DNA of 64,000 bases, from assembly GCA_965644295.1 (NCBI GenBank), contig CBFFRP010000209.1, positions 62,001 through 126,000 of the forward strand, written 5' to 3'. This document shows positions 1 to 10,184 of this stretch, one piece after another; the stretch's first letter is position 1, and every line of letters starts with the position of its first letter. A model generated the notes under the pieces. It saw only the letters and a list, made by a program, of their open reading frames with translations. It ran no database searches and was not told where the DNA came from. Made by a program: the position numbers and the translations under genes. Origin of the DNA: Paraphysomonas bandaiensis. Lineage: Eukaryota > Chrysophyceae.

Positions 1-43
1 TAATATATTACATACACAACAACATCAATATACATCTATTTAC

Positions 44-416
44 CAATTACTAAATCAACGGCCTCTAATAGCATTGTATGGAGTTCATAGGACGTGCGTT
101 GAAGCTTATCCACAGCTTGTTCAGACAATACATATGCAGATTCATTGTTCCAGTAGGTCTTACGGGTGTTACTCGAAGTGTTTTTCCATACCGCAACACC
201 ATAATTATCTAATTGGCTTTGAGGTAGCGGATATCTCTGTTTAATACGAGTTATATCGCGTTCTTCTGTCCCCCCCTCGCTGCAATGACCTTCAGTAAAA
301 GCTATTGCGCACCATACTCCTGCCACTGCTGCACAGAGTGTATGAATATGTTTCCTTTGCTTATAGGATGATATATGTATACATATACCGCGAAATATAT
401 TATGATTAGTGAGCAT
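44..416 (-). CDS. glutathionylspermidine synthase-like, N-terminal exon (partial)
   Basis: The open frame on the minus strand contains the stretch YWNNESAYVLSEQ followed by ELHTMLLEAVDLVI. This resembles the start of the synthetase domain of glutathionylspermidine synthase (GSP_synth, ATP-grasp type), where a YW..E..Y block precedes an ELH.M.LEAV helix. That enzyme joins glutathione to spermidine using ATP. A hydrophobic stretch (LCAAVAGVWCAIAF) lies near residues 27 to 40 and could be a membrane anchor or targeting segment. A good donor (GTAAAT) at 43..41 puts the exon end at 44. The rest of the gene lies beyond the left edge, so the ATP-grasp catalytic residues are not visible. The start at 416 is the first ATG, but an upstream exon is possible. 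The family call rests on about 40 residues only. Confidence 0.5.
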
Positions 417-470
417 ATCTGAGTTTAGTTCGACTGCACTGTAACTTGTTAGATTACATACACAGTACTT

Positions 471-725
471 CTATTGGATGATATGATGAAGTAGATAACA
501 CACGTTCCTTTGATTGGTTAACTTCACTGGAACTTCTTCTTCTACGAATGTTATGTATGAGGTGAGATACGAAGTACAAGAAGCAAGCAATGCCAACAGC
601 GCGCCTAGCAAATTCTGGTGTGGAAAAAAATGAAGAGTTTTAGGTTCAAGAAAGTTACAAATCAGCAGCATTTCTAGGATTTTTTGTAGATCAGAAGCTT
701 GTACTGCTGGCCCTTTGACATACAC
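471..725 (-). CDS. unassigned small ORF, 84 aa
   Basis: This minus-strand ORF of 84 codons lies just upstream of the glutathionylspermidine-synthase-like exon and on the same strand. It has one hydrophobic stretch (LLGALLALLASCTSYL) that could span a membrane. I do not recognise it. It could be an upstream exon of that gene, a separate small gene, or a chance ORF. There is no codon or homology evidence to decide. Confidence 0.2.
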   Translation of the reverse strand: MYVKGPAVQASDLQKILEMLLICNFLEPKTLHFFPHQNLLGALLALLASCTSYLTSYITFVEEEVPVKLTNQRNVCYLLHHIIQ

Positions 726-1664
726 ATATCTCCTCTGTCTTAGGAGTGCTGAAGATACACCAGATAGCTATAGATGAATTGTAAGATAGGAAGGGACCCA
801 TTAAATAACGCACTGCACATAAAGTAAAGTATATGATATCTAACGACACATATAGTTTGTTTACTCATGTTATAACTGACATATGATATATCTTTGTTGG
901 AGTGTCTAGTTTATCTCAGGGAGAACATTACCTCAAGTTGCGTCCATCTGATCGGCTACTTACATTACTGCGATTTATACTGAGAGCTGCCAGTTTAATT
1001 AATCTTATATGAAAAAAACTGTGCATATGGTTTTGTAGGAATTATATCATATCTACAATATGACCGCTCGAAACCCGAAAGTGTTACTAATCAAAGTAAA
1101 TTCACAGCAGCACTAATCTGTGGGGTACATAGAGAATGATGTTGAACTGATATGCTCCCTCTTGATGGTTTCACTTGACGTTTTCACCACCTCAGCGCTT
1201 TGGGATGGATATCAAGCTCACTTTTTTCCTTAACTGAATTGAGTCGTGTGTTATATCTTGACGAAATATGTTTCATTGAAGGCCTTCAAATATAGAAAAT
1301 TAGTTATACGTTGCGTGCTATGTTACATGCTTTAGTAGAAGTGAAGACTTAAATTGACGTGAAACGTTTGTGTAGAGTACTTATAAGACAAAGTTTTGTT
1401 AAAATATCACCAACTCCTGGAAGTATGGTAGATGGTAGTAGTACGTTGAATTGCTGGTAGTAGTGGTATTTATTTCGTTGCAACGATATAGCACTACTAG
1501 ATCAGTAACCAGCTGATAACGTAGAAAGAAGTATTCAAGCTATTTCTGATCGATAGCAACCACATTAAAGCAACTAAATAACATCGAGGCAAAAGAAATT
1601 TATTAATAAAATTAAGGATACATAAAGTATCAGTATTAGCATCGTACTACGTAACATTAAATTA
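726..1664. other. intergenic, nothing recognised
   Basis: AT-rich sequence between the left-edge gene and the 3' end of the CNNM-like gene. I see no ORF with gene-like character, no tRNA and no repeat structure. Confidence 0.5.
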
Positions 1665-3749
1665 TTAGACAGCGTATTTCTCTCTCTCCCACTCATCCAC
1701 AGATATATTCATTAATGGCGGTGATAATTCCGTAGATATTGATAATTTCGAATATTCTAATTCCAGAGCATTCGTACCATCATCTCTAGTTGACTCGTAC
1801 AGTTTACTAAGCTCTGTAGGTGGCAGTAGCTGCGTTCTCTCATCGACAATAATGGCACCCAGATCCTTATTACAGGCAGCATCTACACTACGTCGTATAG
1901 TATGAGAGAGTGCCCTCCGAACTAAGGTGTTTCCCAATCCATCCGCAGTAACATCCATCGATTCAAGTCTCTGAAAAAGAGAAACACTCCTGGTGAGGTC
2001 CATCTCGTCAAGAATATCTTCCTGTATAATTTTTTCGAAAATATTCTCAAGAGTGATGATTCCTTGAATACGACTGGCATTAGGAAGGGGTATTTCCTGT
2101 ATGAACATGAACATTTCCGTCAAGTGAGTTTCAATGTATGCCGTTTTATATTTACCGTATTCTTAATATTGTTTAAAGTTGCCTTCGGGTGGCGGGAAAC
2201 AAGGGCCAAATGGGACTTTCCCTCTTGAAACATATTTAAAATATCAAGTAGACCATCTTTCTGAGTTACAATCAGGGGTTCCCTGATGGTCATGTCACTC
2301 ACTCGGCAGTTGTCGTTTGGATCGACCTGCCGAATAATGTTAGAAAAGGCATGACCTCGAACTAACATTGAGGTATGTAGTGCCAACTATCCCCATATGG
2401 CTCATATGAAAAACGATAAATATAAAGTCACTGCATCTAATCTATATATCAGGGAGAAATATGTTCACTCACAACAATAAGTTCTTTCACAAGCAAGAAT
2501 CCCCTTATGTTTTCTCTATCGCACTTCCTGTACACTGGGATTCGAGAATACCCGATGTCCAGTATCTGTTTCAACCCCCTGCGTAAAGGACTAATTGTCA
2601 AATAAACACAATAACAATCTATTTATAATGTTATACATGTAGTCATAAACCTAGTCTATCATAAACGACCTGACCTTTTGTCCAGTACCATCTCGTCTGA
2701 CACCATACACACATCTTTTACTGGAATGCATAAGTCTCTTGCGGTCATCTGGGAAAGCCGCATAACACCTGTCATTATACCGATCTAGTGTCATTTAAAA
2801 CTTTAATTAGCTGCTGATATATCGAACTAAGTGGCATGAAGTACCTCATCTCGGGACAGAAACTCAGTGACAGGCTTGTGTGAGTAAGGTGAGGAGATGC
2901 CGGATAGATTAGATGCCGTAGATTTGCGAGAAAACGGGGGAGTGTGTGGTGTGGAAGACTCGTCATCGTCTGAATTACAAATATTTTGTCCATCCGACAC
3001 AACCATTCTGTAAAAATATTTATTAAGTATCAAAAATATATTCCTCTCTCTCACCTTTGCATAGAACCAATAAACGCCTCTTTCATGGTAGGACTATTCA
3101 TAATGATTATAGCCTCAAGCTCTCGTCGTGTTAAGTGTTCGTCCCCATCGTGGCCTTCACATCCGAAAGCATAGTCCAATAAAAGGCTGATTGGGTATGA
3201 GATGGGGTAGAGAATATATATCAATCCCCATACAAACGAGCTCAGCTTAGTAACTAGTGCCAATTGACCAGGACCTGTGAAAAGTGCTGAAGGAATTATC
3301 TAGAAAAATCAGACGTATTAGCAAGATAAATCTACAATATATCCAAGTCATACCTCACCACAAATTAAAACAAGCGTCACAGAGAGAAGAACAGCAACAT
3401 AATTCGGGACAATTTCTTCAAGAAAAACAGGCAATGCCTCGTTCGACACTGCATTAAACAAAAGCAAAGTCACAAGAAGCAGGTGATGACGTTTTACAAG
3501 AGGAAGAATAGCAGTCGCAGCTTCTTTCTCAGATGTGTTCCCGATTAAAGCTTTAATTTCTAACTTTTTTTTCTCGAGGGACAAAAGGCCCATTGTTAAT
3601 CCTGAAGCAAGAGCTGCACAAAGGACACATAGGAATGCCATCATTACATCGAGTGAAAATTCAATCTCCACTATATCCTCTTTAGTAGCCCACTGTGTGT
3701 GGTGATGCATCCTTTTCATTAAATCAAAATTCCACCATGAATTAGCCAT
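1665..3749 (-). CDS. CNNM/Mam3-type metal transporter (DUF21 + CBS pair), 544 aa
   Basis: Seven exons on the minus strand: 3749..3354, 3299..3055, 3007..2845, 2784..2675, 2590..2473, 2326..2156 and 2096..1665. All introns are GT-AG, all phases match, and the total is 1635 bp. The product has the CNNM/ACDP layout. A DUF21 membrane domain covers about residues 25 to 210, with family blocks such as SGLTMGLLSLE, NAVSNEALPVFLEEI and GEIIPSAL. A cytosolic Bateman pair of CBS domains follows (about 277 to 430), with DLCIPVKDV, GYSRIPVY, NIRGFLLVKELI, GKSHLALV and GIITLENIFEKII. Members move or sense Mg2+ or other divalent metals at plasma, vacuolar or basolateral membranes. The long extracellular N-terminus of animal CNNMs is absent, so the layout is closer to fungal Mam3 and bacterial CorC types. 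It is divergent from the hydrolase gene at 4315. Family is certain; substrate is inferred. Confidence 0.93.
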
Positions 3750-4314
3750 CTATTTCATATGTTTCTACCCTATCCACACTCTAACTATATCCACCCTGAA
3801 AGTACGTATCAAACACACAGATATTAAGCAGAAACTATACCTGCAGTGGTGATGTTACGAAAGAGTAACAGTGCTACGATGTAATACATGCACTAGATTA
3901 CCACCACAGATAAATATATATATATATATCACTCTGTAATATTATTATGCATGTATTGTATGATAGTAAACACCATGCATGTCATTATATCACATCCACC
4001 CAAAGATCGAAAAAAAACTCAGAACAAATAATAAGAGAGATATCTGATTTGATTGGTGGAAATACTTCAGTGATATGCATGTATGAGAATTCCGTATGCT
4101 CTCAGCTATTCCATATATATACATATATATATACATGTACATGTTCCGCCTCTCTAAGATCTGAGCACTATTTATTTATATGTGTCTTGATATACTTTCA
4201 TATCCGTATATTCTCTGGATTTATCACGGTATTTATTGAGGGATACTGCAATTCATTACACTCAAATCATTGTGATATTTGGATTCGTCGATAGTTAAAC
4301 AGAAAAACAGGAAT
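3750..4314. promoter_or_regulatory. shared intergenic region between divergent genes
   Basis: About 565 bp separate the start codons of the CNNM-like gene (minus) and the maspardin-like gene (plus), so both promoters must lie here. It contains TA-rich stretches, for example around 3913..3930 and 4110..4140. No specific factor site can be named. Confidence 0.45.
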
Positions 4315-5335
4315 ATGCGCTCTATTTTTGTTGTTGCTATATTAGCGGCATTTGCTGCTTGCTACTTTAGGTCGTCGTATGATGACTATCAACCTTTCAG
4401 GTATAAGGAATACGGAGATGCGAAGAAGAATACTGTTGTAATAATTCCAGGTATGGTAAGGTTACCTCAGGATTTTCACAATTTTAATTGTGCTCAGGGA
4501 TAAATGGTGCTACTGCATTTTTCAATGATGTTGTTCCCCAGTTAACACTTCATTGTCATGTAATCGTATATCATCTACCCATAATTCGGAGATCTGATGA
4601 CGTAGAGAATTATACATTTGAATATCTTGCCACGGATTTAATGAGTGTATTGAATGAGTTGAACGTTACAAATGCATCAATGATCGGAGAGTGCTTTGGA
4701 GCTGTAGTTGCAAAGTATTTCACTATTCTGTACCCGACTTATGTATCTCGTCTCGTGCTTCTCTCTCCATTGGCTAGAATGTCGCTTCCTCCTGAGACTG
4801 AGTGGAAGATTAAATATATTTTGCCTATGCTCACAGAAATAGGCCGGCTGTTTCCTTCAATCTCACAGGTTTATCGCTGTCTGTAGATTTAGTGTGCTAA
4901 TCTAACACGGATATGCAGCAAATATTTGCCCTCGTACATGTTAGAAATGTGATGAGAGCAGGGGATCCGCAGTATGTCCGTGATTTGTTTGTCAAAGAAA
5001 CATCCTACGCTCATTTCTACTCTGTGATGCGCAGAATGTTAATTATATCCCGCTTGGATATAGTGAATGAAGTATCTGCAATCACTCAACCAACCCTGTT
5101 GGTGTACGGTATTGACGACGATTTCTCTAAATTTACCTCCACTGAGTTGAAAAGTACTATTAAGAACAGCAAGGTGAAGACGTTCCCCGGAGGACGCTAC
5201 CCCCATGTAACAGCACCAACGGAATTCTCATGTATGTGCATTGCTTTTATTGGCACCTCAGTTTCCAATGTGCATACGCCGAAAGTGGTAAACACTTTTC
5301 CTGTTGAACATCCAGCTCAACTATTGTTCGCCTGA
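4315..5335 (+). CDS. alpha/beta-hydrolase, maspardin (SPG21)-like, 307 aa
   Basis: Three exons: 4315..4450, 4498..4868 and 4919..5335 (phases 1 and 0). The start is the ATG at 4315, followed by a hydrophobic segment (IFVVAILAAFAACYF) that could be a signal anchor. The joined protein shows the alpha/beta-hydrolase order: a VVIIPGINGATAFF oxyanion-side loop, a nucleophile elbow GECFGA near 109 to 114, an acid-bearing strand LLVYGIDDDF near 231 to 240, and GGRYPH with His near 265. Maspardin proteins share this length and the terminal GG..P pattern, so I place it near them with moderate confidence. Maspardins are endosomal or trafficking-linked and often catalytically degenerate. The elbow residue here is Cys (about 111), not Ser. 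That is typical of dienelactone hydrolases and leaves open a thiol-based or non-catalytic role. Confidence 0.75.
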
Positions 5336-6162
5336 GGAGTGATTTAAAAGAGACTTCTTACTATGTGCATAGTAAAATGTAAATGCCGTATCATGTTTGT
5401 ATTAGCTAGTATATAAGTGTCCAATAATAAGTACCTATACTTTCAATTCGCAAAGGATACACATCGCAAGGTGGTGTAACTACTTTGTTAAAATTGCACA
5501 ACTGAGACTAAAGTACTTGGCTAATGTTATCCAATGTAAGGTTAGATATATTGGTCGGCTTAAGTTTAACACTCTATGAAGTCAAAATTTCGTGCTACAC
5601 TCAGACACCTATATAATTGAACATACTCATAGCAACATATATATGAAATACTCAGTAAATATAGCAGTCAATATTCACAATTGGCCGCAGCAAAACTAAT
5701 AAAAGTCCTGATCACCGTGTGCTCATTTCTATCATAGAGGTCGCCATTACTGAAGTGGATTGAAGTTTTATCGTCAATGTTAGAGTATTAACTTCCAGCA
5801 CGACAAAGATATAATAGATTTTCCATATACGCCCTGTACAGTGGACTGTGATAAAGTGAGTGTAGCACGATATTTATTCCTTATGATCACACTGGTACAT
5901 TGCTATTCAGATAAGGTGATTATATCACGTCAGTGATATGGCGTTATATATAACGCTAAACTACGAAGTACCCCGTCCGTTCTCCATATGACTTGATTGT
6001 ATCTCAACTTAACTCGAACTCCTTTAACAATACAAGACCCATATAGACTATTCATCCACAGGGTCTACATCTTGTGGGCTATACCTCTCATATACTAGCT
6101 TGCTAGATATGGGTATGTATGACTATGATTCGTAGCAGGAGTGGAATGAGGATGCAACACCA
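5336..6162. other. intergenic, nothing recognised
   Basis: Low-complexity AT-rich sequence after the hydrolase gene. I see no supported gene or repeat before the inverted repeat that starts at 6163. Confidence 0.5.
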
Positions 6163-6351
6163 GGAGACGTTTTTTGACAAAGTGGACCAGCCCCCCACTT
6201 GTCGGTCTGTATTTGGTCCCAGTCGAAATAAAAAAATTGTACTCATTTTGACTACAATTTCAAAGCTCTACACTCACATTCCATACGAAAAAACACAATA
6301 CAAAAAAATGAAGTGGGACCAGACTGGTCCGCTTTGTCGAAAAACGTCTCC
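6163..6351. repeat. foldback element, 28-bp inverted arms
   Basis: The left arm (6163..6190, beginning GGAGACGTTTTTT) is the reverse complement of the right arm (6324..6351, ending AAAACGTCTCC), with two mismatches in 28 bases. A weaker inverted match continues inward. The whole unit is about 189 bp and has the size of a MITE or small foldback element. No clear target duplication was found. It lies just upstream of the RCC1-repeat gene. Confidence 0.7.
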
Positions 6352-6538
6352 CAGGAATAGAATACAGTGTCCATTATACATTGTATTTCGTTGTCGTGTA
6401 ATTCTGTATTTGTGAACTGTATTCACGTATTCACGTAAGATGAGAGTGAGTCTGTACTGCTGTGTTGTGTTAATGGGCACTGATAGTGGCATATATCGCC
6501 TGCATTGCATTATAACTATCTATAGAAATCAGTATTCA

Positions 6539-7883
6539 ATGAAACGAACTGCTTTACTGACATGTGGTCGCAATGTTTTGCAATCTAGAGGAGTGGGTAT
6601 TTTTGGAGCTCTTGGTCATAGAAATTTGAAAGACTGTGTTGATTTCAAGACCATAGATATAGACCACCATGAAGCTGTTGCAGTTGCTGCTGGATTAGGG
6701 CACTCATGTATTGTAACAAAAGAAGGAAAACTTGCTTTTTTTGGACGTGCATTTGACCTTCGTTCTATTTTTAGAAACTATCAGCTTTATAGAATCTTTC
6801 CTTCCTTTGCTCGTTTGGCTGGGAGACTAACACAACTGGACGGTGAGAAGGGGAAAGAAGAGGTATCCCTCACACCAAAATTTGTTAAGCGTTTAGATAA
6901 AGAGTTTATAAAATCGGTTGTATGCTCTGGTGGACTCACTGCTGCCCTGACTGATAGTGGACGGCTGTATTGTTTCGGGAATAATGCATATGGTCAGTGT
7001 GGTCTCGTTGACCTTCGTCATAGATTCTGGGAACCATTACTTCACGTTGGCGTCCCTGCTGTTGCAAGAGTAGATGTTGGTTTACAGCACTGCTTATGCG
7101 TGTGTATTAATGGGAAAGTATATACTTGGGGCAAAGGCTCGGGTGGTCAGATGGGTAATGATAGTGACACAGCCGTCAACTCGACTCCAGTTTTAGTTCC
7201 AATAAAAGCCAATTGTGTCGCTGTTGCTGCAGGTCTAAATCATAGTGCTGCATTAGATACTCATGGTCGTGTATATGTGTGGGGTAAGCGCATGTCGTTA
7301 GACCTCGTGACAGGTACGGAGAAAACTTACCAAGGTACGTAATTACACTTCTTCAATTTACTCGTATTGATTTCCGATGTGTTATAGACCAGCGCTCACC
7401 TCGAATTGTGAATCTTCCTGAGGGATTGAGGGCAGTGGATTTGTATTGTAGCAGTTTCACTACAGTAGTGAAGTGTCATGATAACTCCATGTGGGTCATG
7501 GGACTAGATGAGACAGATGCGACACTCATTACTTCTTTTGTGCAGGTATAGTGATTTGTTCTCTTGTAAATTCTTGTAGTAATATTCTTATTCAGGTGAT
7601 GGCACCCATAGATTATTCTAAGTACAAGGGAATGTCTGAAAGGGACATCTCTAATCTTCCGGAAAACAAGACTCCATTCATTGCCACTGATAATCACACA
7701 ATAAAGAAGGGTTACCCTGCTGTTACTGTTATTTCAGATTGTAGAGAAAAAGTATACGATGTTGTACTTGCCAATGGAGAGGCCCGGTTAGTGCAAGTCA
7801 ATTTAGAACCCCGACATCACGGGAAAATAGTAGATTATTCCAATGGGTTCAGACATAGTCTTCTTGTAACAGATTCCACATAA
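6539..7883 (+). CDS. RCC1-repeat protein, 413 aa
   Basis: Three exons: 6539..7334, 7388..7545 and 7596..7883 (phases 1 and 0; 1242 bp). The ATG at 6539 directly precedes the first repeat-like block. RCC1 blade motifs are visible in order: GVGIFGALGHRN, GKLAFFGRA, GRLYCFGNNAYGQCG, GKVYTWGKGSGGQMGN and GRVYVWGKRM. Each pairs with an upstream AAGLGHS or VGLQHC type strand. This predicts a seven-bladed propeller, partly degenerate at the C-terminal end. The size and the NNAYGQCG block recall RCC1L (WBSCR16), a mitochondrial ribosome-assembly factor, but many RCC1 families share these features. No GEF catalytic loop can be confirmed. An in-frame extension to 6440 is open but adds nothing recognisable. 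Confidence 0.85.
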
Positions 7884-9097
7884 ATCATACTAATAATTAT
7901 GTTGCTCTGAGATGTTGTGTTTTACTAAAGGACTATTATGACTGATTAGGTTGTATTATTTTCTCAAAGATTTCAGATGTACAGAATTAGAACTGCCTCT
8001 TGAAAGATTTCGTATATCATAGGTATACAACTCATGTAATGCAACCGAAATCCTTATTCAGTACCATTCGCATCTGTGATCATTACACACCACAATGATA
8101 TCTAGGTATTAGTAACTGAGCATCTAGACATCTAGTACTTTAAGCTAGATATGTTTCTTGTCCAACATTGTGCAAGTGTCCAATTTAAGAAGTATACTTA
8201 GCTATCACTCAAACTAAAGTTGCAAACATAGGTCTACGGTCTACGAGTACCGCCCCCCCCCTCCTGCTTAAAGCGATTGGTTTATATATTTATATTCTTT
8301 ATTCCTCGTGGCCTAAACTTCGACATGTGGGTATATACACATAATTATGTTACTACTTCTGGTACACGAATGTAATTGAGATAGTAGTTGTAGTATTTGT
8401 TGTATATAATGTTATGTTTTTTTTTTGAGATCCTTTACTTATTCTCTTGGTGACTGTCACACCAAACTGTATGTAGTGTGGATAGCAATGGTTTTTACCA
8501 TCTTGTTTACAAGTACACTAGGAGGTTAATTGTTACTAGAAAGCGCACCTGGTATGTGTATTGGCATGGTGTTGTTGTACATTATTTCTTATATATTATA
8601 TAGTACTAGCTCCAATATGGATCCATGCCCTCTAGAATCGAAGAGAGAGTCTTCAGTACGAGGGAGTTGAGGAACCTACTACAAAATGGGTAGGTAGTCG
8701 TCGCGTATCTGCTGTGTCCTCTTTGATTACCGTTTATAATTAATGAACCGTACTTATTATTACTATATTGTATATTGTAACCGTTATATTTCTGGCTTTT
8801 TGATCTTTAACTTATACAATATCTATTAGCTATCATTAAAGCACATCTGCTTCACTACTACTGAAATATTAAAAGGTAATGCATTCAACACAACTTCTAT
8901 GTATCTTGAATGTTGGAAGTAAGTAAGAAACAATTCCTGTTGTGCATAATATACTAGCTCTAAATGAGACATGAAATATTACAAACGAGAAGTACTATTA
9001 CTTAATATCTTAACTACAATACGCCCACAAAAATACATCACATAAATTAAGTGTGGTATCCATTACCATTTCAGCCACCATTTCCTTGGAGGCTTCT
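7884..9097. other. intergenic, nothing recognised
   Basis: AT-rich sequence with a poly-C run near 8251..8260 and a T-run near 8408..8418. No gene or structured repeat is supported. Confidence 0.5.
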
Positions 9098-9598
9098 TCA
9101 ACCGGAACTCTCGTTTCTCTGACAGCGCCTCTTTTTCTTTCGGGACTGCACTGCCTTCATATCACACATCTTGTGGTATTTATAGAAGGAGCTTCTACTG
9201 CAGGTTGAGACTTCCTCATCAATGGAATTTAAATTTCTTTTGGCTGTGGACGAGGTTGCTTCTTTGAAGGCAACCTTCAATTCATTCAAGTTCATTCCTC
9301 TTTCATACACCTGGTTGAATCTCTCAAATGCCTCGTCATCACACACCACCGGCCTCCCTACTCGCTCATGAAAACACGCCCCTTTGTCCAACTTCCTTGA
9401 CCACCTCTGAAATGACTTTCTACTAATAGTTGGGTACAAATTTTCCATAGCAGCAGGTGTGATGCCTTCCTGTCGCATCCATAGAGCCACATTTCTCTTT
9501 AATGAACTTGAAAAGCGTATGCCCGAATAGTTTTTACCTAAGCGGAGTGGGCATTCCTCCAGAACTATGTCGGGGTAATGACGACATAAGGGTCTCAA
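9098..9598 (-). CDS. unassigned basic protein, possible helix-turn-helix, 166 aa
   Basis: An uninterrupted minus-strand ORF of 166 codons. The middle reads like a tandem helix-turn-helix: a helix-rich block around SSLKRNVALWMRQEG, then ISRKSFQRWSRKL, then GRPVVCDDEAFERF. The C-terminus is strongly basic (SRKKKRRCQRN). GRP followed by an acidic helix is seen in DNA-binding halves of several transposases and in their domesticated offspring. No DDE catalytic domain is present within the ORF or downstream. It could be a host DNA-binding protein, the N-terminal part of a dead transposon, or an exon of a larger gene. I do not recognise a specific family. Confidence 0.45.
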   Translation of the reverse strand: MRPLCRHYPDIVLEECPLRLGKNYSGIRFSSSLKRNVALWMRQEGITPAAMENLYPTISRKSFQRWSRKLDKGACFHERVGRPVVCDDEAFERFNQVYERGMNLNELKVAFKEATSSTAKRNLNSIDEEVSTCSRSSFYKYHKMCDMKAVQSRKKKRRCQRNESSG

Positions 9599-10184
9599 TG
9601 AAAGGATCTAGAATATGTATTAGATCTCTTGGATAAGCCAATTCTTTGTAATTATCTTTTCTCAGCTCATTTTAATATCCAAATAGCCAACCCGCTTATA
9701 GCAGCATGCATTGTGGACGGCATGAATAAAAGCACTGTGTGGTACAGCAGTGCATTCAACATATAGAACTCAACATCAGAATATCACTTATATCTTGAGG
9801 AGCTACTGCATGATATCACACAGTAATATATTGATTGCCCCAGTGATATGTTGTCCAATGAAAGTAGTGTAAATTGCTTTTAGGCTATATGAGTGGTGGA
9901 ATGTTGAGATGTGAAAAAGTGCAGAACATTTTTTTGAATGGATTGGACAGAAGACTCAAAAATTCAAAATTCAAGTCCAAACAATGCGATGTAAAGTACA
10001 GGAGGTGTATACCTAACATTGTATGTATGTCCATGTTCGAGTATTTCCTATGAAAAGAAGTGTATGTATATTAAAATTCAATTACTTTGACTTCATTCCA
10101 TTTGGTTGAAGTGAAAGTAAGTTTAGAAGGAATAATTTATTATTATTTTCATAATTATACAGTCATTTCATTAATACAATAACG
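9599..10184. other. intergenic, nothing recognised
   Basis: Spacer between the HTH-like ORF (minus) and the SMC6 gene (plus), so it probably carries both upstream regions. No repeats or RNA genes are seen. Confidence 0.4.

Noticed and set aside
3947-4294. 115-codon ORF upstream of the maspardin-like gene
   Set aside because: Low-complexity Tyr/Ile/Cys-rich translation of a TATACA-rich stretch, lying in the intergenic region between divergent genes.
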